Below, piece by piece: positions 12,921 through 24,443 of a DNA stretch of 64,000 nucleotides. The notes beneath the pieces were generated by a model. It worked only from the letters and a program-made list of their open reading frames with translations, was not told the DNA's origin and did no database searches. Source of the stretch: Trochalopteron elliotii (Eukaryota > Chordata > Aves > Passeriformes > Leiothrichidae); the NCBI GenBank assembly GCA_024734555.1, contig JANPWX010000010.1, positions 1,927,010 through 1,991,009 of the forward strand. Direction: 5' to 3'. The first letter of the stretch is position 1. Every line of letters starts with the position of its first letter. The position numbers and the translations under genes are program-made.

Positions 12921-15900
12921 TTGAGGGAGTTACTAGTTGATAACTGAGAGGTTTCCATTCCCTTGCAGTGTCATACTGCATTTACTGAAGCAGTTAGATA
13001 TGTGCAAAGAAGAGAGTGCCTTTCTTTTTTTGCCCCCCCCGCCCCCGCAATGTATCAAAGACCTAGGAAAGGTAGATTAAAAAAAAGAGAAAAAATGGTT
13101 TTCTGTTCAGCAATGACAAGCAATCAAGTCAATTTAAAAAAATTGAATAACCCAATCTTTGCTGCAAGTTCAGAATGTGTTATAATTAGAAATGTGACAG
13201 CTCACTTGAAAAATTCACAAGCAAAACTAAAATCAAGTGGAAGAAAAAAGCCCTGAAAGACACTTACTCATTCTAACAAGAGGAAACAGGCTCTTGAGTA
13301 AAAGTTTTTGCCATGTAGTTAAAATTCGTTTTACAGCTCAGTGTAGTCTCCTGTCCAAAGCACAGAGGAATCCAGGTTTTAGGAGAGCAGCAGGAAAGCT
13401 TTTAGTGAACTGATGCAAAACAGACTCCATTGCTACCACGACTATAACAACATTTCCAGCCTGACTGATTAGCATAGCTTGAAACTTAAATATTCAAGAG
13501 ACATAACGAAAAGTTCCTGAGAGTCTTTTCAATGCAGAGGCAGAACACAAATATTAATAAAACTGATGGGCAAGAACAAAGTGAAAGCCTCATTTAACTA
13601 AAGCTCTGTGGATTAAACCAAAGACCATTTTCCTCCATTTACTGTGTTTCCTATCAGTTGTCACTTTGTTTTGACTCCCTTTTCCCTATGCTGAAGATTC
13701 AGTCCAAATAATTGATTTAATCCTTCAGACACAATGCTTTAGGGTTAGCATTACAGTACTACAGAGAGCAAACTGCACACCTCCATTAGCAGGAGAAGTT
13801 TTCATTCAGACTTCTAAAGGTACCTTTCAAAATTAGATAAGCATTAATTAAATTCTTCAAGGAGTCAAATTATAATGTCATATATTAATCATGTGCTTTC
13901 TTTTTACTTGAGAACATAAAGAACTTCTGGTGTAACAGCAGTTTTATTCATATGTGCTGTGCAGCATTAAACATTACAGGTCTTAGTAAAATGACCAAAA
14001 GTATGCAGAAGCCACTTGGGCTTTTAATGCTGAACATTTCTGCAGTGTCCATTTCTCTTTTGCTGATAGACAGCAGTATCAATTTGAATTACAGATGCTG
14101 GTTATACAGGGAAACTGATTAAAACAGGAACATGGGATAGAAAAGAAAATGAGAGGATATTCAGAGAATGGCTGTGAAACTGTTCTCTCAACATTTGTTT
14201 TGTTAAAGGTGGAGTCCAATCTAGTTTAAGGATATCTGCAAAAAGGCAAAATGAATAAGCATCCAAAGACATGAAAGACCTGGAAAAGCAGGCCTAACTA
14301 CAGAGAAAAGATGTTTAATAGAAATGTACTGAAGTCAGTGAACAATCTGTTCAGTTCACGTTGCCATGGAAACTATCCTATTAAATGCTTTAAAAAAAAA
14401 ACAGTTCTAGAAACAAAGTACTACAGTTTGCCTTACAAAATGTTTCCTGAATAAGCTCAGATCATGTGTATTTTGGTGCTTCAAAATAATTTTGTAAACG
14501 CAAAGAATTTCTTTTTCTCTTTCAAAACCACCATTGTACACTGTAATAAAGGCATGCATGAGAAAGTTTCCTGCTTTATTTTCCCCCATGCAAACCATGG
14601 CAAAATAGACAAAAAATAACCCAAGAGTCAACCTACACTTTTTTCTTTGAAATTCCAGAAGCAGTTGTTTGCTTCTTCTTTCACAGATGTTATTTGAACT
14701 TACTTTCTGGAGGTACATATATCAGGGGAGACTAAACTGCCAAGGTTAGTTGAAGTCTTTGCATTTTAATTCTCTCCTCATTTTGAACCCAAGGTTGCTG
14801 CCTGTAGCTCTGGTGGGCAGTACAGGGCATAAGGATTCAGTTAAAATGATGGTGAGCCCAAGTGAGTTACTGGAGATTTAAACAGCAGTGACAGTATTAT
14901 TCTTTAAAAGGTGCTGCATTTATACCTCACTGAATAATTTTGCAGTAAATTATGAGGTCCTTCTCTGTGGCTTGTGGAAGTGTCTGTAGTAAAAGCATTG
15001 CAATGTACAGTATCTCACCATCATTTCTGTAGACAGTAACTGTAGGATACTGAACCTTTTTTCCTCACACCAGCTTGCCCCTCCACTGGCAAACTGAGGC
15101 CTTATGCCTTCATGAGCAAAACATAACTTCACAGCTAAATTTATGAGTTCTACCCTTACAGTCCAGAGAAACTTGCATGATTCTTGGGGAATATCAGGTA
15201 TCTCACACAGTTCATGCAAATAGGATCCACAGAAGCAGAAAGCAGAACTTTTCCTATTCTACCAAAAATTGATAAAGAAATGTAAAGGTGTATTTTAAAC
15301 CCACTCTGCCTCCTAGATTTAGAGGACTTACTCAGGGCTGTGGATTGGTTCTGTTAACATAGCCCAGCATCACTAAAGACAGCTACCAAAACCCTTTCTT
15401 GAAAACATTTGCAGTAATAATTCCTATATTTTAAAACACTGCAGAAGGAAGTGCCTTTTTATTTCTTTTATATTTCTTAATCACTGTCTAAGTACATCCT
15501 ATATATTTTTACATACACACATAAAACTGCAGTGATTGCAAAGATGCTGTTATACTCTACGGGATACAAAACTGCTCTTAAAATCACCACATTTGTATTG
15601 TATTGAAGCAGAAGAGTGGTTTCTCTGGGTACACTGGAAAACAGAAAAAAATCCCCTATGTATTTTCAGAAAGCCATATGTTTCCTATTTGGCTTTTTTT
15701 ACTCCTTATGTATCCCAGGACTGTGCAGTCAATGTTAGTCATTTTGGGCTTAAATATCAGTCATAAAGAATGAAAAGTGGCCTAGTTTTACAACTCCTTC
15801 ACAGCAGTGCATCTCAAATCAGTGGACTGTTTCTTCAGATAGTTCAATTCCTTCTTAACACAGAAGTCTTTTATAAATACTGCAGAAGTTGAAAGTTATA

Positions 15901-16680
15901 AAACTGCCTAATAATAGATAAATAGATGTTTTAGTAAACCTGGAATATGCTTGGCAAATGTTAAGCAGAGAAGGTCTTTGAGAGGCAAAATTTGAGCACA
16001 GCTGTCAGTTTTTATCTGAATAGCAGCAAATCATAGGATCTGAGGTCACACGCTGGGTTTGGGGGGTTTTTTGCAACATTCTATTCTTGTCCTTCTCCAT
16101 GCCAAGATTTTTTCATTTTGAAAACTGAGCTGAGACAGGCCTGCAGAAAAGCTTTTCTTACCTAAAGTTTAAAAAAACCCCAAAAATCACAAAATGCACA
16201 TCCATAAAAAAGAACCCAAACCAAACCATTAGCAACAAAGAACCCAAACCACTGAATTTCAGCTCTCAGAAGGCAGCTCTCAGGGCAGAGATGTTCTGCA
16301 TATGGTTCTGAGGTGTTTGATGTGAGGGATACATTCATTAGGATTGTTGTCAGCTGTCTAAGAAAGGAGCTGAGCAGCACCAAGTTTTTGGCAGTATAAA
16401 TACTTACAGAAGTTAACAAAAGAAAACCCCCCCCCCACTCAGACTATAGCACAGAGATTGTGACTTTTTCCTCTCTAAACTACCTACAAATATTCTTCTT
16501 AATGTTCTTGAAGAACATGAATGCAAAATCTGAAAAAAAACCCAACCAAATTTAAAAGCTAGATAGTTTTGATCTTGGCTTGTGAGTGTTAAGAATGGGT
16601 TTATCTCTAACTAATAGTTATAATTTTTTTAATTATTATTTTTAGAATGGATAATAAGTTTTGTTTTGAAAGAATAATCA

Positions 16681-17075
16681 GAGAATCACAGAAGGGGAAG
16701 GTGGGAAGAGGGACTGCAGTAGGTCACCTGGTCCAACCTCCCTGCTCAGGGAGGGTCATCCCACAGCACAGGATTGCATCCCATGGCTCTTGAAGATCTC
16801 CAGTGAGGGAGACTCCAAAACCTCACTGGGCAATCTGTGCCAGTGCTTGGTCACCTGCACAGTCAAGTTCTTCCTCCTGTTTAGGTGGAACTTCTGTGCA
16901 TCATTTTCTGCCTGTTGCCTCTTGAACCACTGCTCAGCACCACTGAGCAGACCCTGGTCCATCCTCTGACACCTCCCTTCAGACACTGACAGACATTGAC
17001 AGGGTCCCTTCCCAGTCTTCTCTCCTCAAGGCTGAGCATGCCCAGCTCCCTCAGCCTGTCCTCACCAGAGAAAAT
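16681..17075 (-). repeat. CR1 LINE fragment, antisense, with readable ORF2 tail
   Basis: Starts GAGAATCACAGAAGGGGAAGG and runs through GGTCCAACCTCCCTGCTCAGG. On the minus strand the stretch at about 16800-16880 reads FHLNRRKNLTVQVTKHWHRL then PSEVLESPSLEIFKS, a close match to the C-terminal end of avian CR1 ORF2. It is a truncated, non-autonomous copy. The 76-codon minus frame at 16756-16986 is this relic, not a host gene. Confidence 0.93.
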
Positions 17076-17859
17076 GGCACAGAGTTTTGTTTTTGCTAAA
17101 AACCCAGAGTTAAATGGGAATCACAGTGATCTCATCTGTCAGAATTTTGTAGATGCTTTTATGAACACTGATGTTTTTGCAGTTGTATGCATTCTGAACA
17201 AACAAAAATCACCTCAAAAAACATTAGCACTGTACCCTCATCTTTATTTCTGTTAGTCCTTTTTGACACAACTCCACTCTGCTGAACACTGTGAACTATA
17301 TAAGAAAATTTGTCTTTTGGTGGAAAAAAAAAGCCTTGAAGTGTGAAGGCATTCCTACTGTGTCTTACCTTATTTATTAGCTCTGGAGCAGAGGAGGTCA
17401 GAGCACAGCCACCTCTGCTTTCCAGAGGCATACTTGCAGAAAGCAGCTCAGGCTAAAAATTGATTTGAAGTATAAATCAAATTTAATAGTATGGCTCATA
17501 AAATCCATTCCCACAGAGCACTGCCCTTGCATAAAACCAGCAAAGAAACATGTAATTTTTATTTGTTTAAATGATTTGTGTTTGAAACATTCCTTGGAAC
17601 ATTTACATTCTCAAATTCAAACTTGAAAATTGAGCATAACTTTAAGCAGCAGTCATGCTCTATTTTAAATTCAGTCTTATTCTACTGCCTCTTTTCTCCT
17701 TTATCTGTGATTATCATCTTTGGGAAATTTGGAGGACAAACTCCTGTTATATCTGTTAGAAATCTGAATAAAATATATCAGGCACTTTTCACCACTATTT
17801 TCTAGAAACATTCAAATAACAATGAGGTGATAAGGTAGAACTGTTTTATTTTCTGTGAG

Positions 17860-17886
17860 AAACAAACAAACAAACAAACAAAAAAA
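17860..17886. repeat. (AAAC)n microsatellite
   Basis: Tandem AAAC units followed by an A run, in an AK5 intron. A simple repeat, not attached to a recognised retroposon. Confidence 0.88.
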
Positions 17887-18159
17887 CCCAACTAAAACAT
17901 GCAAGGACTGGAGCAGAGGTTAATAATGGGTAACAGGAAAGTTTTCTCATTTCATCAGGTAACTGACATCCACAACAGCTGTCACTAAGTCCTAATGAAG
18001 AAAATGTCCCTTCATTAGATAAAAAAATTAAATCTATTTTATTGATATGCCTTAAGAACACTGATTCATTAGCAGCAAAATTGAAACTTCTGAAGAATTC
18101 TGTATCATTCCATTATTATTTGCTGAGACTCACTCTCATAGCTTGTTATTACAGAAATT

Positions 18160-18212
18160 AGGTGAGTTGGAACTAGATGATCTTCCAACCCAAATCATTC
18201 TATGATTCTGTG
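18160..18212 (+). repeat. CR1 3' terminus, sense (tail-only copy)
   Basis: GTTGGAACTAGATGATCTTC, CAACCCAAATCATTCTATGA and TTCTGTGG are the CR1 3' end with its ATTCTATGATTCTGTG terminal repeat. Only about 50 bp is present, an extreme 5' truncation. Confidence 0.9.
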
Positions 18213-20244
18213 GCCTTACCTCACAAACTAGCAATGACAATAGCTGAAAACTCATTAATCAATGGAGTATCTACTACCAGTCAGATATTTACTAATTACA
18301 ACATAAGTGACAAGTAAAATGGCCATCAAAAGCCTGCATTTTCCAACTCTAAAGACAAATGTCAAATAAGGAATTCTTTACAGGTAGCAAGCTTCTCTGT
18401 TTAGCAATTATTTTAACATATTGTTGATATTGTTGAAGTAGTTACACAGACAGCTATGCTCCACAAATGGATATGTTTCCAGATAATATTTGGAGATATA
18501 ACTTGACTGTAAAGGCATTTGAAATTAAAGATTACCCATCTGTCTTTGGAGGTCATTGTAAAATGTAATCTTCCTCACTTTGCTTTCAAGTACATGGAAA
18601 CAGCTACACTGAGAATGCAGAGACTGCTGCTAAATGACTCTCTTGCTGATGGCAGTGTTGTGTCAAATACCATTTGCTGTCTAACTGGAGGGACTTTGCC
18701 TGATGTGATCACTTGCTGAATCCCACAGCTATTCTCGGAAACACTCTGGTAATGAGGCAGAGCAGTGTTTTCAGCCTGATACAGGTCAAGCCATTCACAG
18801 TTTAGAGACCTCCTTGCTAGAAAGACTCAATCAGAAATGGGAATTGTCAACTGCAAACACGAGGGGATGGCATTAAACAGGGTGCCAGACTGTCACTCTT
18901 TGCAAGGGACCTCACACCAAACAGCACATCTAGCTCCTCACCCAGATCAGCACAAAAACTGGCTGGAGGCAGTTTCAGTCTGCAGTGAGGGGAGAACAAA
19001 AGCAAGACTTGAAAGATGTAATGCTGATTTCAGCCCTTTGATTGTAAGCTTGGAATCCTGATCCTGATTCTTAAAGGAATTTTACTCTAAACTTCGTGCC
19101 TAAAATGATTTTGATCTATAAACTTTCACAGGCATTATAAGAAATAGAATCTAAAATGAAGCTTTTTGTATGCAATATATTCTTTGCAGGGTCAATTATT
19201 TTATTGTATTATGACATCCAAAAATAAAGGATGTAGGGTTAATATTGTCACTTGGAATGTAGGAAAGAGATTAATCTCTTGTTTGAAAATGACAGCTTTC
19301 TTTTTTTAAAATGGCAGTTCTGCTGCTGCAGTGTAATAGGCTGAGAATTACTGTGAATCAAAAAATGAAAATAATTTGTGTAACCAATGTAATGGTACTT
19401 CAGCCTAATGAAGAGTACTTCAGTGTCAGTGAAGATGTGAACACAAGGAGAAACCTGCAAGGTTTCTGTATGAGCTCTGCAAATTACAGTGGGCAGCAGT
19501 TTACCCATTCCAGTCACCTTGCAGTTCATGTCACTTCATCTATTCCTGCAGCTCTACACATTTAAAGGTGGCTATTTCTGAGAGCTGTGCTGTCAGAAGC
19601 TATGGCTTGATATCCATATGCTACTGAGATGACTCACATAACATGTTTTGTGCTGATGTTATGCACTGATGATGCAATACTGTCACATGAGGATGTGTTA
19701 CTGCAAGTGCTATTATTGATATTGTACAGACCAGGCTAAAGGATTGTTGGTGTGAGTATATTGACACCTCATAAACTAGACTTTGTCTGGCATATATAGA
19801 ATTCTCACTTATCAGAACAATAAAGAATTCCCATTCTGACAGTCTTGCTGGCCAGTATTTGTAATTTCTCATTGATTGTAATATACAGCAAGTGACAAAA
19901 AAATTTTAAGTGGCTAAATCTCAGGAGAAAAAAACCATGCCACATCCCCCATTTCTCTGATGTAGTCCCTCCTTGTAGGTGAACAGCCTTTATAACAACT
20001 TGTAGCTTGTGCTGCATTCAGAAGGTAAACACATTTAAGTTATTTGAGATCAAAGACTAATACCATCTTTATGTTATAGTACACTTGTAGAAGTTTCTCC
20101 AATATTGCTTTCTCACTATTAGCAGCTGATCGTACCACAGATACTTTGGAAGAAATTCAGGATGCACACTGGTTGGTTACAGATCATGTGGGAATTGTGC
20201 AATTGGACAGTGAAGAGCTGTTCCTCACAAAACCAGTATTATGG

Positions 20245-21175
20245 CAGAGAATGGCCTGGGTTGGAAGGGACCTTAAAGATCATTTTGCTCCAAACCCCCA
20301 GCAGGCAAGGATATGTTCCACCACATTGCTCAAAGCGCCATCCAAGCTGGCCTTGAGCACTTCCAGTCATCTATAACTTCTCTGGGAAACATGTTCCAGT
20401 GCCTCTCTGTTCTCACAGTGAAGAATTTCTTCCCAAGATCTAATCTAAGCCTACTGTCTTTCAGGTTAAAGCCATTCCCCCTTGTCACTCTATGTCCTTG
20501 GAAACAGTCCCTCTCCAGCTCTCCTGCAGGCCCCTTTCAGGTCCTGGGAGGCTGCTGTAATATCTCTGCAGAGACCTCTCCAGGCTGAACAACCCCAGCT
20601 CTGTCAGCCTGTCTTCCCAGGAGAGGTGTTCCAGCCCTCTGAGCATCTCTGTGGACTGCTCTGGACTCAGTCCAGCAGGTCCCTGTCCTTGTTCTGGGCC
20701 CCAGAGGTGGGTGCAGGGCTCCAGGTGGGGTCTCAGGAGGGCAGAGAGGTGGGATCTGCTCCCTCAGCTGCTGCCCACGCTGCCTTTGATGCAGCCCCGG
20801 ACACGGCTGAGCTTTCTGGGCTGCAAATGCACATTGATGGATCATGTTGAGCTTGTCATCCACCAACAACTCCAGTCCTTTTCCCCAGGACTGCACTGGA
20901 TCCATTCTCCACCCAGCCTGTAACTGTGCTTGGGATTGCCCAGACCCAGGAGCCCTGACCTTGTATTCAGGCCTGAACTTCATTAGGATCACATGGCCCC
21001 ACCTCTCAAGTGTGTCCAGGTCCCTCTGGATGGCATCCCTTCCCCTGAGCACAGCTTGGTGCCATTGGCAAACTTGCTGAGGGTGCACTTGGCCCCACTG
21101 TCCATGTCAGCAACAAAGATGTTAAACAATACCAGTCCCCATTCCCAACCCTCGGGGACTCCAGCCATTATATGG
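20245..21175 (-). repeat. CR1 LINE, longest copy in the window, antisense
   Basis: About 930 bp. It starts with the reverse complement of the CR1 3' end (GAATGGCCTGGGTTGGAAGG, GACCTTAAAGATCATTTTGC) and extends back into ORF2. Minus-strand peptides such as DAIQRDLDTLERWGHVILMK, ELLVDDKLNMIHQCAFAAQK and AQPCPGLHQRQRGQ match the region just after the CR1 reverse transcriptase core. The frame at 20537-21088 (183 codons) is a decayed part of this element. The 5' part of CR1, including the endonuclease and catalytic reverse transcriptase, is missing. It lies about 200 bp upstream of an AK5 exon. Confidence 0.95.
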
Positions 21176-21397
21176 GATAGTGAATCATCTCAGGACGTCT
21201 TGGGTTCTCTGTGCTTGTGTTCTAGCAGCTGAAACAGCACTAGCAGCATTTCTGTGACACTGTAAACCATATCTCAACATAGATTAAAACTGAGAGCTTA
21301 GAGAGATATATATTAAGATACACAGATAAGTAGATATAAGAAGAAATGCAAACTATGCAGAATATCCATTTCAATTTGTCAATTGCTTAATTAACAG

Positions 21398-21440
21398 GAG
21401 GAGGATCAGTCAAGTTTTTCTGGTTATGAGAGCACAGGAG
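21398..21440 (+). CDS. AK5: AK5 coding exon 3 of 8 in window (linker micro-exon)
   Basis: A 43 bp exon between TTAACAG and GTGAGT, phase 0 to 1. It encodes EEDQSSFSGYESTG, an acidic, Ser-rich linker piece. It has a good donor but a modest polypyrimidine tract. Its place is supported by exact phase agreement with exons 2 and 4 rather than by strong sequence conservation. It may be alternatively spliced with exon 2. Confidence 0.85.
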
Positions 21441-22566
21441 GTGAGTTTCTTTTTCAGTGTCAATTGCCATTTAATTTTGAAACCTTTGATTTCTTACTAT
21501 TTAAATAGTTACTTAGAAAGTAAAGTGAATTCAGGTTATTTATATTGTGATCTTTATGCCTCAAGGGATTTTTATCATGTGAATTCTCTCTGAATGCAAA
21601 TTAAAGTTTGTAAAAGACGTTTCTATACTCTTTTAGCCAATGGATCCAAAATGATTAGAAAATACTACTGTTAATCAGCATCAGATCTCATAGGTGTTTT
21701 CAGAAATTGGCAGTTATGAAAGTCTCCTTGGAAAGTACGAGGTGCTAAGAATCTAAGTGGAATGAAAGGATAAAGCAAAACTTTTCATGGTGAATGATTT
21801 TTGTAATAAGAGATCTACACACCACAAAATAAACCCCAAAATTGTATGAGGTGTCTTGTATGTGATTAACACAATCACATATGTGTCTTGTAAGTTATTA
21901 ACTCAAAGACATAATAAAATCTCAGGAGGCTCACATGGTGCAAGATCACCTTCTGTACTGATATAATCAGTGCAATGATTGGGACTCAGACCAGAAGGAA
22001 TTGCTTTTTCAAAGGATACACTTGCAGTTAAAGGCAAAGCTGTAATACATACTGTAGTTTTGGCGAGTGTATTGCCTGGATTTCAGCTAAGATGGTTATT
22101 ATTTGGCTGAATTTGAGGCTCAGAGGAATTTAGAACTACATTTCAGAGAGTATAAAATCTAAATGGGAGGTGGACAAGATTCTATAGCAATTATAATGTA
22201 ATAATATACTCAGTAGAAACTACAGTGGCTGAGGAGGCATTACATCACGTTACTACATCAAGATGAATCTGCTCCTTTCTTTTTTCATCTTTCTTTTTTA
22301 AATGAACTGATGTGTATTGCAAGGTCTATTTTCAGGTAAAATGTCTTTATCCTATCTGCAATGACAGCTATGAAGCTGAGAGATTAATAGGCTTGTGGAT
22401 AATAGCTCCTTTTGGAATGGAGAAAGTATATATATATTTTTATAGCAGAAAGTAAATCTAGTAAAATCAGATCCCCTTGCATGAGTGTTACACAATTTGA
22501 TGTGGTAAGTAGCTGACATTGAAATTAGTAGTTCTTGCCACTAAAGAATTTTTATTTTCATTTTAG
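21441..22566 (+). other. AK5: AK5 intron
   Basis: About 1.1 kb of AT-rich intron ending in a T-rich tract and TTTTAG. A short TA run lies near 22427-22440. No repeat family or extra exon was recognised. Confidence 0.88.
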
Positions 22567-22611
22567 ACTTTTCAGAAGATCTAAGGAAATCAAACATCAT
22601 TTTTGTTGTCG
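22567..22611 (+). CDS. AK5: AK5 coding exon 4 of 8 in window (start of second kinase domain)
   Basis: A 45 bp exon between TTTTAG and GTAAGT, phase 1 to phase 1. It encodes DFSEDLRKSNIIFVV and the first base of the next Gly. The [20 protein letters not shown] pattern, completed by the next exon, is the first beta strand leading into the P-loop, as in AK1 and the second AK5 domain. Splitting the P-loop glycine codon across the junction confirms the splice phase. Confidence 0.95.
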
Positions 22612-23529
22612 GTAAGTGGGATTCCTAATTTAACTGCTACATTTTAATATTCCCATGTTATTTAGCTTTGATTATGTGATTTATTTATTTAGCAAAATAG
22701 ATTTCCTGAGAATATTTATTCTATAATGTTGGTTTAGTCTTTTGAAAGGGAGTTACAGTTTAATAACATGTAATTAACTTGGGTCTAACCATACTATCAA
22801 CAGTCATGTAAAGCCCAGAGCAGGCAGCTTGTTTGATTGTGAACATGTTCAAAATAACATCAATTCTTTTGCAGTTACAGTTGAGTTGTGTGACTTCCCA
22901 TACCAAAGCTGCCTCACCAGCATTAATTAAAATTTTACTGAATTGGATCATAATTCAAAAGTTTAAGATTTGGCTGAAAAATATCAGGTCTCTTCCTTAT
23001 TTATGAGGCAACTTCTGTTTAATACAGATTTCAATTCTGCATGTGTTCAGCATCGTGTAAAAAGGTGCTCACCAGGCATGATCCTTAGCACTGAAGCTTT
23101 GCAGGTTCAGGGTTTACTTTGTGTTGCTTTTGGAAATCCTCAGAGTAAAAGCACCATGTTAACGCCCTTTATCAGATGAATGTGAGTAATATAATTTACA
23201 TAAACTTAGAGCAGTCTTTTAAAACAAATTATAACCAGAAGATTGATCTTAAAGCTTGGTACTAATTACTTGGAAAGAATAATTGCTTTTGTATTAAGCA
23301 GTTTTTAGAACTGCTTTACAATCCAGAGCAGGAACTCACATTCCAAGGACCTAAGGATAGATACCAGAACATGGGGGATTTTACATAAAATTAAATCAAT
23401 GTGTGTGTTGTTTTACTGGGGGGAGGGGAAAAAAGGACTTCCGAAATTAATAATAGGTGAATGGAAGTTTCATTCAGAATTCAGGAAGCACCAAGAAACA
23501 TTCCAATACCTGTAGGTTGAGAGAGATGA

Positions 23530-23660
23530 TCCTTCTTCCCTATTCAGCACTGCTGTGGATGTATCTGGAGCACTGTGTCCACTCGGGGCTCCCAGTTCAA
23601 GAACGACAGTGATTTACTGGAGTGAGTGTGGTGCAGGACCACACAGTTTCTGGGAGCATT
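23530..23660 (+). repeat. CR1 LINE fragment, sense (diverged)
   Basis: CTTCCCTATTCAGCACTGCT, GGAGCACTGTGTCCACTCGG and GGGCTCCCAGTTCAAGAACG correspond to the CR1 ORF2 stretch encoding '..[20 protein letters not shown]', now full of changes and stops. It may belong to the same insertion as the tail at 24108-24150. Confidence 0.82.
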
Positions 23661-24107
23661 GCCCCTCCCTGGTCTCTGCAGGAGCGTCAGAAAACATTTG
23701 GCATCGGTTGAGGCTGAAAGTGAAACAGGAAATTTCATGAGTCTTTCTGCACTTTGGGTCAGAAACAAACTCCCTGCTGACTTGTAAATGGGGTCTTTAA
23801 AGCTTAGCTAATGTAACCACTTTCCTCCACAGAATCTTTGTTACATTCTGGCTGATAATCTAAAGCTGGTAATTGCTTCAACTCAATGCAAGAAAGACCA
23901 GCTTTTTAGCTGACACTGAAGATATTCTCACCATTTACACCTGGAAGTAGACGTTAGCAGCTGCAGACAGGAGCTTCTTGCACACACACCAAAATTCAAT
24001 AAGTAAATATATCACAAAACTCAAACTCTTTATTTGTCCCAGGCATGTCAGACCTTGAATGACATAACCTAATTCAAATCATCATGAATTTAGGCCTGCT
24101 TTGAGTA

Positions 24108-24150
24108 TAAGGTTTAACCAGATGACGTCCCTTCCAAATTATGCTACAAT
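24108..24150 (+). repeat. CR1 3' end remnant, sense
   Basis: AAGGTTTAACCAGATGACGT then CCCTTCCAAATTATGCTACA resembles the CR1 3' UTR end (GGTTTGACCAGATGACC..CCCTTCCAACC..TTCTATG) with decay of the terminal repeat. Confidence 0.7.
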
Positions 24151-24426
24151 ACCTGTATTGCAGCTCCTTCTGCAATCAGAGAAGCACAGAATGAGCAGTA
24201 CTGATAATTAAACCCCCAGTCAGTTCAGGCTAACTGTAGATGCTTTGGAAGGCTGATTTCCCTGACTTCCCATGAAACCAACTTCACGTTTTCTTTAAGA
24301 AGGATGAAAACTCAGTGATGTCCCAGGATATTGCATCACTCTGCCAACATGTACAACATGTTGTTTTCTAATGAAAATAATTTCTCTGAAAAAAGAAATA
24401 CAAAGAAAGTGTTGAGGGCTTTCTTC

Positions 24427-24443
24427 TTGTTGTTGTTGTTGTT
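24427..24443. repeat. (TTG)n microsatellite
   Basis: A short perfect TTG run within the AK5 intron, next to a TTC run. Simple repeat. Confidence 0.85.

Larger units (their letters stand above)
8819..21397 (+). other. AK5: AK5 intron (about 12.6 kb, CR1-bearing)
   Basis: The largest complete intron in the window. It holds CR1 fragments at about 9410-9735 (+), 12699-12920 (-), 16681-17075 (-), 18160-18212 (+) and 20245-21175 (-). It also holds an A/C-rich low-complexity tract at 12079-12130, (AAAT)n at 12268-12287 and (AAAC)n at 17860-17886. No in-phase exon was found. Confidence 0.85.

Noticed and set aside
20537..21088. 183-codon minus-strand open frame, the longest in the window
   Set aside because: It is the decayed ORF2 tail of the CR1 copy at 20245-21175, shifted in places; not a host gene.
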